DNA of 32,946 nucleotides, taken from contig JABSRV010000018.1 in NCBI GenBank assembly GCA_013214905.1, positions 1-32,946 on the forward strand. Reading direction: 5' to 3'. Every line of letters starts with the position of its first letter. Positions within the stretch are counted from its first letter, which is position 1. Below, piece after piece: positions 18,224 through 27,204 of the stretch. The position numbers were made by a program, and so were the translations under genes. The notes beneath the pieces are model-generated. The model searched no databases, was not told the DNA's origin, and saw only the letters and a program-made list of their open reading frames with translations. This DNA is from Psychrobium sp. (GTDB taxonomy: Bacteria; Pseudomonadota; Gammaproteobacteria; Enterobacterales; Psychrobiaceae).

Positions 18224-18430
18224 TTAAGCTTGCTTTGTCACTTTATCTTGGGTATCTATTTTAGACTTTTTATTTATAGCGTCTATGATTCCTGCACCGA
18301 CAAAAAACACAGTACCTATTAGGAAAATTAATAGTCCGACAGTCTCATGCATTGCGCTTTTTGCGGAAGAAAACACGCTATACCCCATTACATATGCTAG
18401 CAATCCAAGTATAAAAAAGAGTATGTTCAT
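18224..18430 (-). CDS. Small membrane protein, two TM segments
   Basis: 68 aa: MNILFFILGLLAYVMGYSVFSS...VGLLIFLIGTVFFVGAGIIDAINKK. Confidence 0.5.
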   Translation of the reverse strand: MNILFFILGLLAYVMGYSVFSSAKSAMHETVGLLIFLIGTVFFVGAGIIDAINKKSKIDTQDKVTKQA

Positions 18431-18735
18431 AATGTTATTTCCTTATAAATATTTCAAAGATAGATTTTTTTTGTGGTAAATTTGGGATAGGAAAAAAGTT
18501 AATTGATATTCAATCACTTTCAATGCCAAAGTTATTATAGGACGTAATCTATCACCAATATAATTACGGTGCAATAAATGTTCAATTGTTTAGTTTTCGT
18601 AATAACATCAAGTAATAAGGCTGATTGGGATGTATTAGAAAAAGTATCGAGCAATGAATAAATCATACCGTCAATTAAGGCTCTGTCTAAGGCGGTTTTG
18701 CGCGAAAAAAACCTAAAACACACATTCTAAATACC

Positions 18736-21700
18736 CTAACCAATCGCTAATTTCGCCGTTTCATGCCACATACTTGCTGGCATTGGGTGTTGTAGTTGCC
18801 AAGTGATGCTCATTGGTTGGCTGCCTTGGTGTTTGATGTAGTTAATTGGGCCGAAATTCACAAAACCCATGGTTCTCTTGTTTTCATCTTTCGCTTGTTC
18901 ACGCACAAATAAAATAATCTGTTTTTTTGTCTTTCTATGTTCGATGTAAGCTAGCCCTTTGCCTCGTTCGGGGCGGGCGCTATTTTGTGATTGCCAATGA
19001 AACAACTTTTCGCTGATCGCGTAATCATGGTACATGGTGGTTGGCGAAAACTGTTTTTCACATTTATTAAGGGTAACAAATAGTAATTCGGTATTTGTTG
19101 CGGGTAAGTTTAAAACCCCTTCACGTGATGGCGATTTCTTATCAAAGGTACTGGCGCCAAAGCCCGATAGAATTTGTTCTCTGGTATATCTGGCGTGTAT
19201 TTTTATCGCGCTACTTCTTACGCTGTTTTTGGCGTTAGGGTTGGTGCTATTGATGGTGAACTCTTGATGATGAATGCGGTTTACCAGCAGCGTTAATACG
19301 TCAATAAGCTCTAACTGTAATTGAGGGTGTCGTAATGCCTGCAAGCTTTGTTGCAGCGAGCCAAAGCCTAGTTTTGTTCCTGTTTTTTCCCAGAAGTTAT
19401 AGTGGCACATTAATGCGAAATCAAGCGCGTCAGTTTGTGAAGCGTCGAAATTAAAATCGTTTTCGCATAGCGTTTTAATAAAGGATAAATAAGAAAGCGA
19501 GCTACACGATAACAGGTGATTATTGATCGCACGATAATAGGCTTTCGTCAGGTCTAGTTGCTTATTCGCTAGTACATTAGGTTCATTGACCTGATGCGCG
19601 CTAATGTCGGCATTGTTGTCGACGTTATTGTTGGTATTGCTTTCATAATTGTTGTCTGCGTGTAGTAATGCAGTCCAACCGCCTTTCTTGTCTACTTTTA
19701 TGCGATATATGTCTTCTAGGCTAATACTGGGGTGCATGTGTAAGAAGTTGATTAACGTTAATGGTAAATCGCTATGTAATGGGTAACTGTTGATAAGCCC
19801 TATCAGTCGGCTGCGGTTTAGCGTGGCGCTGCGAATGTTTTTGAGGATCATTTCCTGCGTTTTTTCCTGCAACTCTATGCGACAACTTAGCGGCAAGTGC
19901 GGGAAACCATCTGTGATTTCTTTAGATATCGATTGGTTTGTTTTACCCACTAATGCTCTAAACTTTTGCGAGAAATCGTATTCACTGCGAGCGTTGCCAA
20001 CAAAGTCTAAAACGGTGCAACACTCTTTACCATCGACTAAGCGTAGTCCACGGCCTAGTTGTTGTAAAAATATGGTTAGGCTTTCAGTGGGGCGTAAGAA
20101 CAACAAGGTATCTACTTCTGGGATATCGACCCCTTCGTTAAATATATCAACCACAAACAATATGTTGATTGCGCCTTGTCTTAATTTTTGCTGTTTTATA
20201 TCTCGCTCGTTGCTGTTGTCGCTGGTCAGTACATCACAGGCGATGCCGCGCAATGTGAACTTTGTCATCATGTAGTTTGCATGATCTTTACTGACACAAA
20301 AGGCTAATGCTCGCATTGTTGATATGTCGGTGACTATCTCATTAAGGCTCAGCAGAATGCGGTTAACACGTTGTTCGTTGTGGGTGTAAACGTTGCTAAG
20401 TTCACTAATGTCATAACGACCTTTATTCCAAGGTACTTGGCTTAAGTCTGTTTCGTCGTCAATGCCGAAATATTGAAATGGTGATAAATGACGGCGATTA
20501 ATTGCTTCGGGTAGTCGGATCTCAGCGGCAATGACGCCACCAAAGTCACTAAGGATATTACCGCCATCATGGCGCTCTGGCGTAGCGGTTAAGCCTAGTA
20601 ATATCTGAGGTTGGAAATTATTTAATATCGCGCGATAACTACTTGCAGTGATGTGGTGCACTTCGTCGATAACGATGTAATCAAAAAAATCAGGGCTCAA
20701 GTTTAGGCGGTCAATGTTGTTGTTAATGCTTTGAACCGAGGCGAATAGTTGATTGTAATGGTTTGGTTGATGATTACCGACCCATAACTCGCCAAAATTA
20801 CTGTCTCTTAATACGCCGCGAAAGGCGCTTTGTGCCTGTTTTAATATCTCTTGGCGATGCGCTACAAATAAGAATTTTGCTTGCGGATTTTGTTGATAGA
20901 AGCGTGCAAAGTCAAATGCTGAGATGATGGTTTTTCCGGTGCCTGTCGCAGCAACCACCAGATTGCGATAACGATTGTGTAATACACGTTCGGTGTGCAA
21001 TTGTTCTAAGATCTCACGCTGATGAGGGAATGGCTTTATTTCAAAATGATAGCTGTGATTCTTGTTGAAATTGCCTTTGGCCTCTCTTAACGCATTGTGT
21101 AGTTTTTCTTTGCTGGTGGCTTTACCGTCGAACAGTTCAAAATCGCTAGACTGCCAATAGGTTTCAAAGGTGCTTAGCGATTTTTCGATAATGTGTGGTA
21201 TTTCTTGCGAGGTGATCTTCAAGTTCCATTCTAAGCCGCTGGTGAGGGCAGAATGCGATAAATTTGAAGAGCCAATATAACCGGTGTGAAATTGGCTATT
21301 ACGCATGAATAAGTATGATTTTGCGTGCAGCCGTTCCCGTTGCGTGTTGTAGCTGAGTTTAACTTCTGTGTTGGGTAGCGACGCTAAAAACTCAACGGCT
21401 TTGGCATCGGTCGCGCCCATATAGGAAGTCGTAATGATCTTTAACTGTTTTCCGCTGCGGGTGAATTCTTCAAGTTCCTTTTTGAAAATTCGAATGCCTG
21501 TCCATTTGATAAATGATACTAGCCAATAGATTTTGTCTGATGACTTTATTTCACGTTTAAGTTCGGTCTCTAAAGATATGCCTGCATTGCTGCCACAAAA
21601 CAATTCGCTTTGGGTAAGGCCCGTTAACGGGAAAATAGACTCTGCGTATTTAGGTAAATCGGCGGCAATGGGATTAGATTTATCAAATAGTGCGGTAAGG

Positions 21701-21990
21701 ATTTTTCCTTGGCTATCGATAAGGTTTTCACTAATGAAATCATCGTCGTTGATATGCGCTTTTAGCCACATCACTAAATCGTTAGCTAACTTTATTTGCG
21801 CCAATAAGCGTTCGTCACTCGCTGGCACGGCGTCAATGGCAAAAGCCATTACTCTATTGAGAAAACGTGATAACCAAGTTGATGCTTCTGATGGTTCTAA
21901 TTGGCGCTCGCCGACATAGAAAGTATCGCGGTTTAGGTTCTTTTCAATGAGCTGCGTTATAAGCTGTTCGTAAATGCCAGTTTGATTCAT
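18736..21990 (-). CDS. PLD-nuclease-like / SF2 DEAD-DEAH helicase / DUF3427 protein
   Basis: PLD motif HAKSYLFMRNSQFHTGYIGSSNLSHSAL; Walker A VAATGTGKT; DEVH; QQLGRGLR; long C-term of DUF3427 type. Confidence 0.88.
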   Translation of the reverse strand: MNQTGIYEQLITQLIEKNLNRDTFYVGERQLEPSEASTWLSRFLNRVMAFAIDAVPASDERLLAQIKLANDLVMWLKAHINDDDFISENLIDSQGKILTALFDKSNPIAADLPKYAESIFPLTGLTQSELFCGSNAGISLETELKREIKSSDKIYWLVSFIKWTGIRIFKKELEEFTRSGKQLKIITTSYMGATDAKAVEFLASLPNTEVKLSYNTQRERLHAKSYLFMRNSQFHTGYIGSSNLSHSALTSGLEWNLKITSQEIPHIIEKSLSTFETYWQSSDFELFDGKATSKEKLHNALREAKGNFNKNHSYHFEIKPFPHQREILEQLHTERVLHNRYRNLVVAATGTGKTIISAFDFARFYQQNPQAKFLFVAHRQEILKQAQSAFRGVLRDSNFGELWVGNHQPNHYNQLFASVQSINNNIDRLNLSPDFFDYIVIDEVHHITASSYRAILNNFQPQILLGLTATPERHDGGNILSDFGGVIAAEIRLPEAINRRHLSPFQYFGIDDETDLSQVPWNKGRYDISELSNVYTHNEQRVNRILLSLNEIVTDISTMRALAFCVSKDHANYMMTKFTLRGIACDVLTSDNSNERDIKQQKLRQGAINILFVVDIFNEGVDIPEVDTLLFLRPTESLTIFLQQLGRGLRLVDGKECCTVLDFVGNARSEYDFSQKFRALVGKTNQSISKEITDGFPHLPLSCRIELQEKTQEMILKNIRSATLNRSRLIGLINSYPLHSDLPLTLINFLHMHPSISLEDIYRIKVDKKGGWTALLHADNNYESNTNNNVDNNADISAHQVNEPNVLANKQLDLTKAYYRAINNHLLSCSSLSYLSFIKTLCENDFNFDASQTDALDFALMCHYNFWEKTGTKLGFGSLQQSLQALRHPQLQLELIDVLTLLVNRIHHQEFTINSTNPNAKNSVRSSAIKIHARYTREQILSGFGASTFDKKSPSREGVLNLPATNTELLFVTLNKCEKQFSPTTMYHDYAISEKLFHWQSQNSARPERGKGLAYIEHRKTKKQIILFVREQAKDENKRTMGFVNFGPINYIKHQGSQPMSITWQLQHPMPASMWHETAKLAIG

Positions 21991-23012
21991 TATTTGTTGC
22001 CAATCTCATACTTAGTGCTTTGTTCGCAATCGCTGCAATTTAGGTTGTAATCATCTTTTCTTTTACTAACTTTTGTTTGCTTACTATTACAGTGAGGGCA
22101 CGGCTGTTTCATTGCCGTGTTTCCGCTGCACTGCTGGCATTTTAGGTAATAACCATATTTACCATGACTAGGGACTAGTTGTTTAGTCGCTTGGCATTTT
22201 GAACAACATAGGTTGATAGTTTTTGCTTTGGTATTTACTGATTTTATTGTAGGTGGTTGAGTCTTTTCGTCGTTTGAGACGGGATTAATTACTTTTGGTT
22301 CTGCCGTGTTGGTGATATTTTTTACTACAGATTTTTTGCCATTGGAAATGTCTTGTTCAAGTAAGAAATTGGCGATTGACTGCATTTCATCAGCATTAAA
22401 GTAAGGGCGAATATCGGCGAAATTTAGCATGTAGATAAATTTATGTCGTAGCTTCATGAGCTTGTTTATTTTATCAACTAGAAATTCTGATTTAACTAAT
22501 TGCGCTGAAATGTCTGTCGGCATTTCTGTGCGGTCAATAATCGCATTGCTAGAAATCGCACAAATATTGTTCCAACAGCGCCCACCAAAACCCTTTTGTG
22601 CAAATAACATTTTTTCTAAAATATTTACTCTGTTTTCAGATAGCAATTCTTTTAAAAGATCTTGTTGCAACTCCACCTGTTTAATCGGCGAGGGCATGCC
22701 TTGCCATTTACCTTGATAGCTACGAGACCATTCCTGTTGTTTGTTTACTTTTACTTCACCGGTGATGCTTTTAGATTCAATTAAGATAAAGCCATAGGTA
22801 TAGACAATAAGGTGATCTATTTGCGCCGTTTCGTTGTTGTGTTTAAATTTTAGATCGTTAAAAACAAATACCTGTTGATGATCTTTAAAGCTTCGACGTA
22901 GAAAAAAGGCAACATCTTGCTCTTGTTTTAGTCCTGCTTTAGCGGTTGGTGAACTAGCATTAATGGGGGCTTTATCCTTTAAGATCAAAATGTACGTCCT
23001 TTTACTCATCAC
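21990..23012 (-). CDS. NERD-domain protein with C-terminal zinc ribbons
   Basis: AQIDHLIVYTYGFILIESKSITGEV (NERD); CCSKC, CQQC, CPHC, CSDC at the C-terminus. Confidence 0.85.
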   Translation of the reverse strand: MMSKRTYILILKDKAPINASSPTAKAGLKQEQDVAFFLRRSFKDHQQVFVFNDLKFKHNNETAQIDHLIVYTYGFILIESKSITGEVKVNKQQEWSRSYQGKWQGMPSPIKQVELQQDLLKELLSENRVNILEKMLFAQKGFGGRCWNNICAISSNAIIDRTEMPTDISAQLVKSEFLVDKINKLMKLRHKFIYMLNFADIRPYFNADEMQSIANFLLEQDISNGKKSVVKNITNTAEPKVINPVSNDEKTQPPTIKSVNTKAKTINLCCSKCQATKQLVPSHGKYGYYLKCQQCSGNTAMKQPCPHCNSKQTKVSKRKDDYNLNCSDCEQSTKYEIGNK

Positions 23013-23100
23013 TTCACAATGAGCATGAGGTTAACATGATTGAACTTGATTTAGTGGGAATTATTATCAATAAGTAACTGAATTTATTGGAAGGTTAGGA

Positions 23101-23877
23101 ATGGGAATTAATTTATTCACTGTGTTTTTCGAAGCTGCGATGCATTTTTGGTTCATCGGCGTATTAGTGCTGCTGACTTGGTTGTTGCGCTTGCCGTGTA
23201 TAAAAGGAATGCTGGGCGAGTGGCGCGTGAATAGGGCGTTGAGTGGAGAATTATCGCAAGACACTTATCAGTTATTTAAGAATGTCACTTTGCCCACGAA
23301 AGATGGCCCCACACAAATTGATCATATTTTATTATCGCCATTTGGTATTTTCGTCGTTGAAACAAAAAACATGAAAGGTTGGATTTTTGGTAATGAGCGA
23401 CAGTCACGCTGGACTCAGAAAATTTATCGTCATAAATCTTCATTTCAAAATCCGTTACGACAAAATTATAAGCATACCCAAACCTTGTGCCAGCTATTGG
23501 ACTTAGATAAAGAGGTAGTACACTCGGTGATTATATTTGTTGGCAGTGCAACATTAAAAACTGCGATGCCAGATAACGTCGGCCATCTTAGGCAGGGACT
23601 TGACTATATTCGCTCAAAACAGACAGTGTTATTTAGCCCCGAACAGGTTGTGCAATTCGCTGCCATATTAACGAGTAATAAATTGTCTGCTGGTTTAGGA
23701 ACACATCTCAATCATGTGCAACATGTAAAAGAAATTGTCAGCGAACGCGAAAATGGAAAGACTAGTTGCCCCCGCTGTAATAGCGTGTTAGTTGAACGAA
23801 AGAATCGCAAGACTGGTGAGTTATTTATTGGTTGCAGCGCTTTTCCTAAGTGCCGTTATTTAAATAATGAATATTAA
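23101..23877 (+). CDS. NERD-domain protein with topoisomerase-type C4 zinc finger and N-terminal TM segment
   Basis: TQIDHILLSPFGIFVVETKNMKGWIFG; CPRCNSVLVERKNRKTGELFIGCSAFPKCRY. Confidence 0.88.
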   Translation: MGINLFTVFFEAAMHFWFIGVLVLLTWLLRLPCIKGMLGEWRVNRALSGELSQDTYQLFKNVTLPTKDGPTQIDHILLSPFGIFVVETKNMKGWIFGNERQSRWTQKIYRHKSSFQNPLRQNYKHTQTLCQLLDLDKEVVHSVIIFVGSATLKTAMPDNVGHLRQGLDYIRSKQTVLFSPEQVVQFAAILTSNKLSAGLGTHLNHVQHVKEIVSERENGKTSCPRCNSVLVERKNRKTGELFIGCSAFPKCRYLNNEY

Positions 23878-24109
23878 GGGGACCCAATTAACTCGTCAGT
23901 AATATTCGCAATGTTCGCATAATTCACGTGAGACAAGGGCTTTATAATCGTCGAGCCATTTAGTTTAAATACTCGTTACAGCAACATGTTTGTTTACTTT
24001 CGAGTGACTTAATATTTTAATTTTGGTGTTTGTTATTTTATAACGCTAATAACGATTAAATTGAATTAGTATAATAAGTAGTAGTTTATCTGGTTGTTTT
24101 ATATATATA

Positions 24110-24874
24110 ATGCATCTTTTTTTGCAAGGGATGCGAATGAGTATTTCACCAGAAATTTTGACAGAACAGTCTACGCCACATATACCACAGAACAATGCCT
24201 CTTTGGATAATAAGCCTGAAGATAGCGCTATACCACAAGACACTTCCAGTTCGCCTCCCCTAAACGATAAGTCAGAAAACAGTGCGTTAGCACGCGAATG
24301 GCAATTAATGGAAAAGCAGCGGCACAAAATCCGATTGTGCGATCCACGAGGTGTTTATTTTTATCGTCATATTCCTTGTGGTTGGTTTGCTAGTTTATTG
24401 CACTTTGTTACCTTATTAATCTCAAGCCTTTTGATTGCGGCTGCATTTTTGTTTTGGTTGTTCTTGCCCAAGGTTGTAGAAGTTGATGTTATTGGGGTTG
24501 GTTCGGTAGCTAATGTAACCATTATAGATGCGCTTGAATTATTTTTTACTGCATTAATAGTGACAATCGGAATTCATCGTTTAGTACGTCAAACACGTAA
24601 ATTTTCAGTTAAGCGTTATGGCATGGCTATGTTGGCCAATGCTTGTAACCGAGTGATTGTTAGCTATTTAAAGTTAACAATCTATGTCTCTGCGTTGTTG
24701 ATGGTTGGCGTGTTTTCTGTGCTAGAAAATGAACAGGATGCTTCTTTTCTTTTTGAGCGTTTAAGCAACGGAGTCGTTGGCGATGTCGTTAGTGTAATGG
24801 GATCAGTGGCGAGTATTATCATATTTTATCGCGCATTTTCTTCTTGTCATAAGGAGTTGTCATTATGCGATTAA
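24110..24874 (+). CDS. Uncharacterised membrane protein
   Basis: Several hydrophobic segments (WFASLLHFVTLLISSLLIAAAFLFWLFLP etc.); overlaps next gene; start may be internal. Confidence 0.65.
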   Translation: MHLFLQGMRMSISPEILTEQSTPHIPQNNASLDNKPEDSAIPQDTSSSPPLNDKSENSALAREWQLMEKQRHKIRLCDPRGVYFYRHIPCGWFASLLHFVTLLISSLLIAAAFLFWLFLPKVVEVDVIGVGSVANVTIIDALELFFTALIVTIGIHRLVRQTRKFSVKRYGMAMLANACNRVIVSYLKLTIYVSALLMVGVFSVLENEQDASFLFERLSNGVVGDVVSVMGSVASIIIFYRAFSSCHKELSLCD

Positions 24875-25350
24875 TTATCTTAAGTATGTTGTTCTGCTTG
24901 TCTATGGTTAATGCCAACAGCGCACTGGCTAAAGTAGACGTATATGGTGATTGCAAGCAGCAGTATCAAGGAATGGTGGCATCGTCATTTGTGCTTTTTA
25001 GTAAAAAGGAATTAATGGAATTAGGGACTTGCACTGGCGTCGCGCTATTAAAGAGAAACAGACTATCGACGTTGGTTTACTCTTGCAATGAAGCACAGGA
25101 GGCAAGAAGTGTGTTTGGTATTGCAACATTAAGCAAAGCCGAAGCTATTCAAGTGGGGCAATGTGTCGGGGTCATTAACTATATTTATGACCGCTATGAC
25201 GGTGAGCGTTTAGACTACTCTGCATATAGGCGTAGTAATTATGTCTATTCTTGTATTCGAGGGCGAGCAGCGGTGGATTTATTGTCTAAAGAGCCGAAAC
25301 GAAGTTATGGACGAAATACTGTACGTGATCTGTTGTGTGATCGTCACTAA
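24865..25350 (+). CDS. Secreted/periplasmic protein, Rap1a/Tai immunity-like (tentative)
   Basis: Signal peptide MRLIILSMLFCLSMVNANSALA; two Cys-containing modules of similar layout. Confidence 0.5.
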   Translation: MRLIILSMLFCLSMVNANSALAKVDVYGDCKQQYQGMVASSFVLFSKKELMELGTCTGVALLKRNRLSTLVYSCNEAQEARSVFGIATLSKAEAIQVGQCVGVINYIYDRYDGERLDYSAYRRSNYVYSCIRGRAAVDLLSKEPKRSYGRNTVRDLLCDRH

Positions 25351-26105
25351 TGGCTAGCCATAAAACAATAGATACAGAAGTACTCACAATTGGCCAGTTT
25401 GCATTAGGTTTTTTGACGCAAGATAGGTCGGTGAGCTTGCCAAAAAAAATCCATGATATGTTGCAAAATGTACTGACAAAACGTGGCGGTGATGCGCTTC
25501 GTTATCGTGAAGCGATAGTGCTTAAAGTGCCGGTTAAAGATCCAACCAGTAAAAACACTGAGCGGCATCAGGTTATTCGTAATCGCAGTTATGCCATATT
25601 TAATATTTTGTGTTTATATGCATTTATGGACACTAAGAATATTAAGTGTTTGTTTCAGCATTATTATGAGACACGGCATGACCCTTCTGCACGAGATTTT
25701 TCAATGCTTCATCAACAGCAGCAGTCGCAATATTTGGCTTATTTTTGTTTTGGTATTGATATGGCCCAAATAGCTAAGATAGAACATCGATTACTCGATG
25801 TTAAATTCGATTTATTTACCCAAAAACTGCCATCACCTTTTAATGAAAACTCAGAAGGTGATCTGTCACCTTTGTTAATTAAGGTGAGCGAAGCGATTGA
25901 TTGGACTAGTTATCGAGTGTTGTATCAACAAGCAGAAGACTGTTTCGAGCAAAAAGACTTTTGTCGCGCTAAGTCATTGTTAACGCAACTCGATCAGCAA
26001 GCGCTTATAACACTACCGGTGGTTGACTCGTTACGACGTAAAATAAGTAGGATTGAAGATGAATCTCAAGAGGCGTTTGATTATTTACAAAACCTGTTAA
26101 ATTAG
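25350..26105 (+). CDS. Uncharacterised protein, 251 aa
   Basis: ATG overlaps previous stop by 1 nt (TAATG); no family recognised. Confidence 0.65.
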   Translation: MASHKTIDTEVLTIGQFALGFLTQDRSVSLPKKIHDMLQNVLTKRGGDALRYREAIVLKVPVKDPTSKNTERHQVIRNRSYAIFNILCLYAFMDTKNIKCLFQHYYETRHDPSARDFSMLHQQQQSQYLAYFCFGIDMAQIAKIEHRLLDVKFDLFTQKLPSPFNENSEGDLSPLLIKVSEAIDWTSYRVLYQQAEDCFEQKDFCRAKSLLTQLDQQALITLPVVDSLRRKISRIEDESQEAFDYLQNLLN

Positions 26106-26164
26106 TCCTTGGTTGTGCCCGGCACAATCTCATGATGGCTCCAGTTAATCAATTGGAGCATCTT

Positions 26165-26434
26165 ATGCAAATCCTAGAAAAATTATTCTCAAGGTTTGAA
26201 CCTCAAGTTTATTCTCGCTATTTTTCGCGTGCCTTTAAATTATTAGAACAGCTTAATTCTGGTGTTGATTCGCGTGTGTTAGGCGGTCGTTGTCTGCATC
26301 AAAATAGAAAATTTATCCGTTTTAAATTTGGTCACTATCGACTGATCATAAAACATGACCATGGTGTGATTAAGCCGCAGGTATTCCTTCATCGTAAAAA
26401 TTTAGAGAGTTTTATTAAACGAAGGTGCAGCTAA
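26165..26434 (+). CDS. Uncharacterised small protein
   Basis: ATG 26165 preceded by TTGGAG; alternative start at 26132; basic C-terminus FGHYRLIIKHDHGVIKPQVFLHRKNLESFIKRR. Confidence 0.5.
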   Translation: MQILEKLFSRFEPQVYSRYFSRAFKLLEQLNSGVDSRVLGGRCLHQNRKFIRFKFGHYRLIIKHDHGVIKPQVFLHRKNLESFIKRRCS

Positions 26435-26476
26435 TTTGCTGCAGTGAATTAAATTTTTTAGAAGGAAGGTAATATT

Positions 26477-27016
26477 ATGCAATTAAATACTGTGATTAAT
26501 CACGATGAAAAAGCCCCGTTAATGCCCGATGGAGAACGCCCGATCGAATTTGATGAGAAAGTGGTTGCACTTAATTTTGATAAGCTGAAGTGGAAGTTAA
26601 CAAAATCATCGGAAAGTAGCTGGGCTGATAACTTGTGTGATTATGCTGAGCGCGAATACCGTAAGTTGTTGTCACTAAAAAAATGGTATCCGAAGTTGTC
26701 GTTTGTACCCAGCAAATTGGCGGATAAGTTTTGGCACGAGCATATTTTAGATACTCAAAATTATGCTGACGATTGCCATGCGGTGTTTGGTTATTTTGTT
26801 CATCATTATCCTTATTTTGGTATTTATGGTGATGAGGATCAAAGCAAACTGCAAACTGCATTTGACGAAACTGTTCTGTTATATGAACAACATTTTGGCG
26901 CGTTTCCTACTAGTGAGTTGTTCGGAGGAAAATCGTTAGAAGCATCCCGTTGTGAGGGACATGCGTGCCATGCACCTAGCACTTGTGCGTGCCGCTCTCC
27001 GGGAGCGTGTAAGTAA
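26477..27016 (+). CDS. GRDP-like (DUF1399-type) protein with Cys-rich C-terminal tail
   Basis: SKLADKFWHEHILDTQNYADDCHAVFGYFVHHYPYFG; AGAAGGAAGG upstream; tail CEGHACHAPSTCACRSPGACK. Confidence 0.65.
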   Translation: MQLNTVINHDEKAPLMPDGERPIEFDEKVVALNFDKLKWKLTKSSESSWADNLCDYAEREYRKLLSLKKWYPKLSFVPSKLADKFWHEHILDTQNYADDCHAVFGYFVHHYPYFGIYGDEDQSKLQTAFDETVLLYEQHFGAFPTSELFGGKSLEASRCEGHACHAPSTCACRSPGACK

Positions 27017-27204
27017 GTTGTAACGTAAGCGTCAGCAATGGCGCTTTTATTGAGAGCAAAGAACAGTGATGAATATGAAATTGAACAATACAAGTTTGTT
27101 GACGATATATTGATTTTGCTGGTATGTTTTATTTTGCATATTAATCAGCTAGTTATTAATGGTTTATTATGCGATTATTTTAATTATAATGTAAGGGAAT
27201 ACCA

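Noticed and set aside
18162-18229. Possible fourth attC: ATTTAAC...GTTAAGC with GCAGTCCCC/GGGGATTGC stem
   Set aside because: Spacers are very asymmetric (4 vs 20 nt) and the bases at its cassette boundary are not complementary to the attC-c R'' (GTCCAAC). The 5' boundary of the cassette upstream of attC-c could not be located.
19790-20275. 161-aa plus-strand ORF inside the helicase gene
   Set aside because: Antisense shadow of a long conserved helicase.
24046-24327. 93-aa minus-strand ORF
   Set aside because: Antisense to the start of the membrane protein gene with no recognisable features.
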